Positions 17,869 through 24,643 of a stretch of 24,643 nucleotides of DNA are shown here, piece after piece. Source of the stretch: Sporisorium sorghi (lineage: Eukaryota > Basidiomycota > Ustilaginomycetes > Ustilaginales > Ustilaginaceae); contig JALCCG010000304.1 of assembly GCA_023212695.1 (NCBI GenBank), forward strand, positions 1 through 24,643, written 5' to 3'. Position 1 is the stretch's first letter. Every line of letters begins with the position of its first letter. Under the pieces are notes generated by a model. That model was not told the DNA's origin. It worked only from the letters and a program-made list of their open reading frames with translations, and did not search any database. The position numbers and the translations under genes were made by a program.

Positions 17869-18163
17869 AGCTTTGGTCGACTTTGGTTGTCCTGTCAAAG
17901 TGGCACATCGATGCAGAATGCAGGCCTAGCGCGTCCTTTTGTCGCCCTTCCACCGCCGTTCGCCGCTTTTGACAGTGCACGCTAAATTAGCTTTGCCGCG
18001 CCGCTCAGAGCCCGTCGAGATTTTTTTCCGAAATTTTTTTCATTTGTTAAGTTGTCGGTCGGATCGCGTCTCGAGCTCGGTCGAACGCGTATCCTTCTCG
18101 TGCGAATGAATGATTGTTCGCACTCTGCGCGACGCGGTTTTAGGCGTTGGAGCAGTCTCTGTT

Positions 18164-18165
<2 letters not shown>

Positions 18166-18201
<36 letters not shown>

Positions 18202-18219
18202 TCTCTCTCTCTCTCTCTC
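18166..18219. repeat. CTGG tetramer array joined to CT repeats
   Basis: About eight CTGG units (18166-18200) run directly into CT repeats (up to 18219), about 300 bp upstream of the RCC2-like start. It is a compound microsatellite and likely to vary in length between strains. Confidence 0.85.
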
Positions 18220-18517
18220 CACGCGACATCTGAGCGAGCAACAGCAACAGGCGAGTCGAAATCGAAGAAGACAGACACATTTCGTCAAAGCGCGGCGCGG
18301 CTGGAACAACCAACCAACCCATTGATTGATTGATTCATTCATTCTTCTCGCTCAATCCTCCAGATCATCGTCGCTCTCCACGGAAACGGTCTCTTCCAAA
18401 AGCACACTCTCATATACTGTACGCGCCTGCGGTCACGCGCAAAGCATCGGAATCACTCGGAACCTTTATTCCCACACCCTTCTCACATCCACCCCTGGAA
18501 TATCACCGGTAGAGATC

Positions 18518-20258
18518 ATGACCAAAGCAGAACTGCCACAGTGGGGCAGAGTGCTCGTTGCAGGTGGCATCGACTGGCCAACTCTGGGACGCAAAGCTAC
18601 AAAGAGTGGTCCACCTCTCACCGTCAACCCTGACCAGTAAGTCGCTCGCTCTTTCCTTCGCCCCATCCTCAACGCGATCGATCCATCTGACCTTTTTTCT
18701 TTTTCTTTTTTTCTTCTTCTTTTCTTGCCCTTACGACAGCCCGGATCTACCAGCACCGCATATCCTGCGATCAGTCTCCAACGTGCGCATGAGGCGCATC
18801 TTCTCTTCACATTCCTCGTGCCATGCCGTGCTTCTATCCGTCGACGGCGACGCCTACATCATCGGTCGCAACGAGCAGGGCCAGTGCGGCCTTCCCATCC
18901 GTCCCATCCCAGCATCATCCAAACCCTCCGGTCCCGCCGTGTGGGACGCCTACCTGCTCGACCCTGCCACCGACTTTTCACCCGCGCTCCCCGCCGGTGC
19001 CGGCGGCCAGATCGTCTCGGCAGCGTGCGGTCGATCGCATACGCTCCTCCTCACCGCCTCGGGCTCGGTCTACTCGGCGGGGCTCAACACCTCGGGCCAA
19101 TGCGGCCATCCGGAATCCCAGACCGTGCCTATCTTCACGCGCATCGAGACGGCGCCTTTTATCAAGGAACGCGACCCCGTCGTCGCCGCCTCGTGCGGCC
19201 TCACGTTTTCCATGCTGCTCACCCAGTCCGGCAAGGTCTACACCATGGGCAGCTCCGAAAAGGGCCAGCTGGGCAATGGGCGCACGGGAGAGCACTTCAC
19301 CACCAACAATCGACTCGCGTTCAACACTTTCTCCGAACCTTTTCTCGTCAAGCAGCTCGCGGACAAGACGATCGTGCAGATCGCGTGTGGGCAGCAGCAC
19401 ACGATCGCGCTCGACGACCAGGGCTTTGTCTACGTCTGGGGTTTCGGCGGCTACGGCCGTCTCGGGCTCGGATCGCAGCAGGACCAGCTCGTGCCCACGC
19501 TCGTACCCCAGTTCGCACGCGAAAACGTCATCATGCGCGCCAAGAGCATCTACGCCGGGCCCACCAACTCGGCGGTAGTGGACGGGCAGAGCATGTTCTG
19601 GCTCGCGGGCAAGTGGAAGACCTCGGGCGACGGATCGGCCGGTCAAGGGTTTATGACGTTCAAGTACCTGCCGGATATGATGGGCGTCAAGGTGACCAAC
19701 GCGGGCTTGGGCGGCGTGACGCTATTGTGCACAGCAATCGAAGAAGCGTCGCTGGCGGGCGATCACGGTGCGACGATGAACATCTGCTGGGGCCAGAACG
19801 CCAACTGCGGCGAGCTGGGTCTGGGCGAGGGCAAGCCGCGCTCCGCAACCAAACCGCTCCGCTGCGAGACGCTCGACGGCATCGCCATCATCGACATCGC
19901 CGCAGGGCAGAATACCACTTTCTACCTGGCGCGCAACCTGGGCGAGCGGTACGGCGAGCTGCCGCGCTGGCCCGAGCTGGTGCAGAGCCAGGAGGTGTGC
20001 ATGGTGTGTGTCAAGGAGGAAGGCGAGGGTGGCGAGGAGAATGCGTTGTTGGAGTGTGAAAAGTGTGAGAATCCGTGGCATTTGCATTGCTTGAAGCCCA
20101 AGCTGACAGCGATCCCGGAGGGCGAGTGGCATTGTCCCAACTGTCAGCCTCCGACTGCGGCCAAGGGTGCGGGGAGCAATGGCAGCAATAAGAGGTCGAA
20201 TGATGACGAGGACGAGGACGAGGCAGCGCCGTCACAGTCCAAGAAGCGCAGGGCTTAG
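18518..20258 (+). CDS. RCC2-like beta-propeller protein with C-terminal PHD finger, two exons
   Basis: Reconstructed as join(18518..18636, 18740..20258), 1638 nt, 545 aa; the ATG has A at -3. Exon 1 gives RVLVAGGIDWPTLGRK, matching the start of RCC2 rather than RCC1. RCC1-type repeats fill about 60-455: VSAACGRSHTLLLT, SSEKGQLGNG, VYVWGFGGYGRLGLG, ICWGQNANCGELGLGEG. Residues 460-508 form a PHD finger (C4HC3): CMVC, CEKC, HLHC and CPNC, with the Trp two residues before the first Cys of CPNC. The tail (about 520-545) is acidic, then KKRRA, a probable nuclear signal. In animals, RCC2 (TD-60) acts at centromeres and on small GTPases. A PHD finger usually reads histone tails, so this protein may tie the propeller to chromatin; that is inference. 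Human RCC2, as I recall it, ends without a PHD finger. Confidence 0.92.
18637..18739 (+). other. intron of the RCC2-like gene
   Basis: Intron of 103 bp: donor GTAAGT, branch site CTGAC at 18687-18691, a strong pyrimidine tract (18692-18730) and acceptor CAG. Splicing turns CA + C into His and joins the RCC2-type N-terminus to the propeller in frame. Confidence 0.92.
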
Positions 20259-20343
20259 AATCGGCGTCGAACATGTAGCAACGGAACACATTCTCGAAAG
20301 ACTAGCGCAGCGCGCTAATCATCATCTGTAACACTATACTCGT

Positions 20344-20348
<5 letters not shown>

Positions 20349-20376
<28 letters not shown>
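20349..20376. repeat. CT dinucleotide microsatellite
   Basis: About 14 CT units about 90 bp downstream of the RCC2-like stop codon, probably in or just after its 3' UTR. Confidence 0.85.
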
Positions 20377-20380
<4 letters not shown>

Positions 20381-20941
20381 GGTCACTCAATATGAGGTTA
20401 TTCCTTTGTATCAGCGCGGAATGACTGATGGATGGTGTGAGAGAGACTGACGATCGCAAGAGGCAAGGCAGTGATTCAAGCCAATTTCTCGACCTCAATT
20501 TCCACCGGCTTTTTTTTTTGTGAGCGCCGCATTCTTCTCGATGCAAAACCAACCTTTCTCACAACACCATCCTTTCCGTTCGCATTCGAGCGCCAAGCCT
20601 TCACGATGACAAGCTCGGAACACGGCGATCTTCGGCAATCCATTCCCCCGAGAAGAGCTGCTTCAATCAGACCCACGTCCATTGTCCCCCACACAGCCCC
20701 CCTCTGCACAGTTTAGCAGCGGCAGCAGCGCCCCGCCAGCCAACTGCATTGATGAAAGAGAGACACAAAAGCGCCCGCATCGGTTGTTCAGGCGTGGGAA
20801 ACAAGAACAATGTCTGTCACATGCAGCGAGGCAGAGAGAGGGCGAGATGTCTGCCAATGATGAGCAAGCAAAATGCTCTTCTCCTCGTCGTTCCTCTTCC
20901 GGCAAATTTCACCCGCGAAGCAATTTCAAAAATAAATAAAT

Positions 20942-20964
20942 AATATATATATATATATATATAT
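20942..20964. repeat. AT dinucleotide microsatellite
   Basis: About 11 alternating AT units directly after AAATAAATAAATA. This is the most A/T-rich spot between the RCC2-like and GT2 genes. Confidence 0.85.
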
Positions 20965-21412
20965 TGCAGCAGCAGAGCGCGATCTCACTTGAGAAGGCAT
21001 GAAAATAGAGTTTGATCAACACCGTTTCCAGAATGAAAAGTAGGAACACATATAAAGCAAAGTGCTGGTTGACCGATGCTTCTCTCCTATCCACTCTGTG
21101 CAGCTTCAATGAAGGCCGGCAAGCTGATGCTAAGGAAGAAAAGTGAGAAGAGGAAGAAGATCACCGCGTAGAAAAATGTGTCTGGCTGGCCAAACGCATC
21201 GGGATGCTGATCAAGATCATATGAAATCTGGCTGGCGGGCTGTCACGAGCAGTGTTCCTGCAGCGTCACTGTGCTGCTGCACGACGAGGATCACGATCAT
21301 GCTCTTGCACTCCGACCCCTCTTCGGGATTTGCAACTTGATCCCTTTCATTTTCGTTTTGGCTTGCCCTCGTGTCGTGGCTTTCTTTGTCCACATGTAGT
21401 CCACTGTAAGCG

Positions 21413-23112
21413 ATGGAAGCAACACTACCGAGCGCAGGTATCCGATGGGCGCCCTTCACTCGCACCAAGCGCAGTCCGCTCGCAGATAGCAATCGAAGTC
21501 CTGGCGCCAAGTCGAACAGCCCCAACACCGCCTCATCCGCCAGTAGCAGCGATCGCTCGGACAAGCCTCTCGTCTCGGCACCCCGCTATGGCTTCAACCC
21601 GGACTTCCAGCTTGGCTTCAACGCAGGCTCTTCGTCTCGCTCGCGCAGTGACGATCCTTCGCCCACAAAGCCTTCTCCGACGTACAGTGGTGTGTCGCAG
21701 GGTGGAGTCAAGTCGATGCTCTACTCGAACGTTCGCCATTCTGCGATGCCTCTGAGTCCCAGGACGCACGTCTCTGGCAAATCGCCACGCTCCAACGACA
21801 TTCCCAATAGCACCCTTGCACCGTCAACGCCACGCACGCCTCGAACGCCAAGGACTCCACTCACAGCGCGCCTGCCACACACGCCGGGGCTCAGCTCGCA
21901 CTCTGCCGGCTCGTACCGCGGTATTCTTCTGACCCCTCCGCCTCGTCCGGAAACAAATCTCGCCCGCATACCTCCTCACCATGCTCGACCCGCGCGAGAT
22001 CATCCTGCCCATCACCCTGCGCAAAGTCGCACTGTGGATCGTCTACGGCGGCATCATCGCAGCGCTCGTCCTGCTGGATCGCTACTACCACTGGTGGCGC
22101 AAGTTCGACCATGCGGTGCACGGCAAGAACTTGGCCATCATGGGGGTGCTGTACGGGTTCGAGCCGATGATGATGATCATGATCATTATGATGGTAGCGC
22201 GGGTTCCGGATGCGAGGGTTGTGCCGGACCGCACGGTGCTCGTGCCGAATGGGCGGGAGGGGGGCGGAGAGCGTTTCGGACGATGAGGGGCGGTCTAGCT
22301 TCAGTAGCAGCGACGAGGAGGATGTGGAGAATGGAGATATGGCAGGGCAGATGCACTCGACCATTCTTGAGGAGGAGCATGACGACGAGCAGCCCGAGGT
22401 GCAGCGTCGAGGGAGCGGCGTAGTCGACAAAGACATTCCTGCGAGCGTCGTACCGGCTGTCGACGCGCAAGATGTCGACACGCAGCGTGCTGGCTTCCTC
22501 TGTCGCGAATGCCGAAAGAAGACCGAGCGAGATGACCAACAAAACTCTGGCAGCGCCGTTGGAGCGTCGATCCCTCGCACGCCCGGGTTTGACCCTCGCA
22601 ACCGTAGGAGCACCATCATCCTGCACGAACGGCCGTCGATCGACCAACTCAATCTGGAGCTGCAGAGGACCGCGTCGCGTCGACCGAGCAATCCGTCTCA
22701 TCAACTGTTGCTGGCTAAGACGTCGAGCAAAGAATCGCGCCGCAACTCGTACTTTGGCACGTATGCTGCTGCGGCAGGGTCTCGGCTCGATGGGGTTCCT
22801 GCTGGCGCTGCGCCTGTCGAGGACGAGGTGACGGACGAGAAGAGCGACAAGGTGCTCGTTGCGACCTCATCGGCGGCTACGAGTGGCGACAGTGACGACG
22901 AGAAGAAGGCCGCACAGCTACTCGTCGAGCCCGAAAACCCAGACGAGGTGAGCATCGACATGGGCTCGATCACCCACCCATCACTCACAGAATCCACAGC
23001 CCTAGTGATCCCATGCCACAACGCCGACGTCGAGGTGCTCAAAGCCGTACTCTTCGCCGCACTCGTCCACTTCGAACCGTGGCAAATCTTCGTCGTCGAG
23101 CATACGAGTTGA
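21413..23112 (+). pseudogene. GT2-family glycosyltransferase, frameshifted and truncated
   Basis: Three consecutive frames together look like one membrane glycosyltransferase. Frame 1 (ATG at 21413, G at -3 and +4) gives about 170 aa of Ser/Pro/Arg-rich, probably cytosolic sequence up to about 21932. Frame 2 (about 21933-22262) gives RKQISPAYLLTMLDPREI and two hydrophobic helices (VALWIVYGGIIAALVLL; a Met/Ile-rich one near 22165-22200). Frame 3 (about 22264-23112) gives an acidic and Ser-rich loop, then the start of a GT2 catalytic domain (ALVIPCHNADVEVLK, HFEPWQIFVV), and stops at TGA 23110. Each change needs one base fewer; the second coincides with a run of six G (22259-22264). No GT-AG intron I tried repairs either change. 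The rest of the catalytic domain is not found downstream in the window. It is either a decayed gene or an assembly or sequencing fault. Activity as it stands is unlikely. Confidence 0.75.
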
Positions 23113-23633
23113 GCCCTGAAGCGCTCTCTCTTTCTCCCAATTCAGCTGCATCCGGGTCGCGTTCGGATTTGTATTGCTTTCCTTGCTTTGATCGAATACA
23201 AAATTCGAGTTGGAAAATACAAAATCCAAGCTGTCAACCACTGCATCCGCTCATGCAGATATCGCCGAATCACCGAGGCCCTTCGACAGCCACGCTGTTC
23301 CTGTCTCTCCATTGCTCCTCTTCATCTTATCTCTCCATCTCTCTTTCCCCGACTCTAGACTAGACACGGCATCTCATGTTCACATCTAAGCGACCACACT
23401 AGCATGGAAACCGGCGGCTGAAACAGACGGGACAGAAAAAAGAGACCATGTTTCAGCGCATGGGAACGATCGAGACCAGAAGGGAAAGGTCGCTTAGAGA
23501 AGGGCAACAGCGGAGAATGAACAATTAAAAATCCCGAGGACTACTGTAGACTGGCCGAATTGGGCACCTCGGCAGACCGCGAGTTAGCTTAGGCCACTGA
23601 GGGATCGACAACATCGACTCCGACACGATGCAG

Positions 23634-23635
<2 letters not shown>

Positions 23636-23672
<37 letters not shown>
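23636..23672. repeat. GA dinucleotide microsatellite
   Basis: About 17 GA units, followed by GAC/GAG-rich sequence and a CTG repeat at 23697-23714. Non-coding as far as can be seen. Confidence 0.85.
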
Positions 23673-23676
<4 letters not shown>

Positions 23677-24293
23677 GAGGACGAGCGTCGGCTGTGCTGC
23701 TGCTGCTGCTGCTGCTACACGTGTTGAGAGAGCGCAACAGCGCACCTCGGCCAGGGAATATGCACGTCGAAGATCCCCACCAGCGTGGTCGATCGCCACC
23801 CACCCTTGTTCTCATATGCTCTCACTGAACACCCTCACGATACTCAAGTGCATAATCATGCGGTTTTTTTGACCACCAACTTGAGATGGTGTCGTCGCCA
23901 AGCACACTGTCCAAGCCACTGCCCGAACCGGCACGCCTTTGAGAAAGGAGCACAACACGAGGATTCGTGCTTGGCCTGGCTTCAACCCCTCGGCGTTTTG
24001 TGCTTCCCTCTCCGGCTGGACCCTGCAGCGCTGACCATCCGCCCTGACTCGCTCGACAGCAGATACTTGGTACTTGACGGCAGCAGCACTCCTTTCGGTC
24101 GCATCGGCATCGATGGCGGCTGGATCGACGTGGATCTACCTGCCGAATGAGTGTGCCTTCTCCGACCCTGCCGAGACTTGGCATGGCTGGCGCTGGCCAG
24201 CGACCTCGTTGGCCACCGTGTGCTTGGTCTGCTTCCGGGGTCTGCACTGTCACGTACCAGCTAGGGGGGATGGTGCTAACTGTCGTCGCCAGG

Positions 24294-24425
24294 AGTATAA
24301 GAGGTTGTTGGTCTTTGGGGATCGTTTGCGGTGAGCCCTTTCGATCCTTCCCTCCATCCACCATCTCCCTTTCCCCTCCTCTGGCTTCTGCTCTCCCCTT
24401 CCTCTCCCCCTCTCCCCTTCTCCTA
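24294..24425 (+). promoter_or_regulatory. possible promoter of a gene beyond the right edge
   Basis: A TATAAG box is followed by about 90 bases that are almost all C and T on the plus strand, a pattern common just before transcription starts in fungi. No start codon with a long frame follows inside the window, so the assignment is tentative. Confidence 0.25.
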
Positions 24426-24531
24426 TCAAAGTCGACACTCGAACTCATCGTGTCAACTACAATATTCTTTATCTTCATACGATACACACGCTCATTTAAC
24501 TTCACCGCCTCTAAAGGAACATATCAATCGG

Positions 24532-24549
24532 CCCCCCCCCCCCCCCCCC
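24532..24549. repeat. poly-C tract (18 bp)
   Basis: An uninterrupted run of 18 C. Such runs are hard to sequence, so the length is uncertain. Confidence 0.85.
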
Positions 24550-24643
24550 ACGTCCACAACGCACGCAGACCTCTTAACGACATTCCAGAACGCTGAGGCT
24601 AAAATGGAAACAACGGCGCAGATCTCACACATTGCCACAAGAT

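Larger units (their letters stand above)
16060..18517. other. 2.46-kb divergent intergenic region, repeat-rich
   Basis: No supported gene. It contains the GH5 promoter at the left and the RCC2-like promoter and leader at the right. Between them are a CT microsatellite (17036-17062), a TTG/TCG trinucleotide block (17799-17868) and a CTGG tetramer array running into CT repeats (18166-18219). Open frames here mainly translate the repeats (runs of Asp, Cys, Arg or Val) and are not credible. Near 18409-18420 the sequence CATATACTG could serve the RCC2-like promoter. Confidence 0.6.
20259..21412. other. intergenic region between RCC2-like and GT2 genes
   Basis: No supported gene in 1154 bp. It holds a CT microsatellite (20349-20376), a T run near 20511-20519, a TAAA/TA stretch with an AT microsatellite (20942-20964), and a TATAAA at 21051-21056, about 360 bp before the GT2 ATG. 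The open frames present (up to about 85 codons) show no known domain. Confidence 0.55.
23113..24643. other. right flank, no supported gene
   Basis: No open frame gives a recognised domain; I looked for the missing GT2 catalytic motifs and found none. The stretch contains a GA microsatellite, a short CTG repeat (23697-23714), a pyrimidine-rich stretch (24334-24425) preceded by GTATAAGAGG (24294-24303), and an 18-bp C run. The frame at 23785-24150 (+) and the opposite frame at 23822-24505 (-) overlap, and neither resembles a known protein. Confidence 0.55.

Noticed and set aside
17587..17898. Frames through the TCG repeat giving runs of Asp, Cys, Arg or Val
   Set aside because: Trinucleotide repeats stay open in all frames. 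No coding sequence is recognisable on either side.
18725..20059. A 444-codon plus-strand frame overlapping the RCC2-like gene
   Set aside because: Out of frame with the RCC1 repeats and PHD finger; Arg/His-rich composition typical of a shifted reading of a GC-rich gene.
21905..22005. A GT-AG intron to explain the first frame change in the GT2 gene
   Set aside because: The donors GTACCG and GTATTC joined to the nearest AG (after CGCGAG) give the wrong phase and do not restore the second frame.
23785..24505. Overlapping frames on both strands near the right end (121 and 227 codons)
   Set aside because: They oppose each other, match no family I know, and the longer one is mostly Arg/Gly/Ser-rich low complexity. 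A small gene cannot be fully excluded.
1..24643. CRISPR arrays, bacterial operons, phage or transposon genes
   Set aside because: The genes are eukaryotic with spliceosomal introns. I saw no spaced direct repeats of CRISPR type, no transposase or reverse transcriptase motifs, and no terminal repeats.
1..24643. tRNA or rRNA genes
   Set aside because: I looked for the conserved GGTTCGAAT-type box and cloverleaf arms by eye and found none that paired. A covariance-model scan would be more reliable.

Overview
The window is nuclear DNA of a fungus, most likely a smut or smut-related yeast (Ustilaginomycotina). The reasons are GC-rich coding regions with C/G-ending codons, mostly intronless long genes, and short introns (70-103 bp) that all carry a CTGAC branch site. 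The gene set is KRI1, a mitochondrial Obg GTPase, a secreted GH5 glucanase, a P450, an RCC2-like protein and a GT2 protein. The gaps between genes are long and rich in microsatellites. The group assignment is inference from style and gene content; no database was consulted.

Layout, left to right. Positions 1-2961 hold poly-A, poly-T and pentamer repeats and no gene I can support. 2962-5991 (+) encodes a 1009-aa protein with a long disordered N-terminus and an SSUH2-type, J-domain-less cysteine-rich zinc domain. 6510-8759 (+) is KRI1 (ribosome biogenesis). 8840-10574 (-) is a four-exon cytochrome P450 that I reconstructed by hand; its haem-binding cysteine appears only after three introns are removed. 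A 680-bp divergent promoter with a perfect 11-bp inverted repeat separates it from 11255-14134 (+), an Obg/MTG2 mitochondrial ribosome GTPase fused behind an RRM-like mitochondrial segment. 14386-16059 (-) is a secreted GH5 exo-beta-1,3-glucanase. A 2.46-kb repeat-rich divergent region follows. 18518-20258 (+) is a two-exon RCC2-like propeller protein with a C-terminal PHD finger. 21413-23112 (+) is a GT2-family glycosyltransferase gene that looks broken: two frame changes, then loss of nearly the whole catalytic domain. 23113-24643 has repeats and a pyrimidine-rich, promoter-like stretch that may serve a gene beyond the right edge.

The genes do not form a pathway or a cluster. They are housekeeping genes (KRI1, MTG2, RCC2-like) mixed with cell-surface and metabolic genes (GH5, P450, GT2). 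The observations most worth checking are the RRM-Obg fusion with a second presequence-like segment in its middle, the RCC2-PHD fusion, the decayed or mis-assembled GT2 gene, the P450 with an I-helix lacking the usual acid-threonine pair, and the inverted repeat in the P450/MTG2 promoter. I saw no CRISPR array, transposon, rRNA or tRNA.
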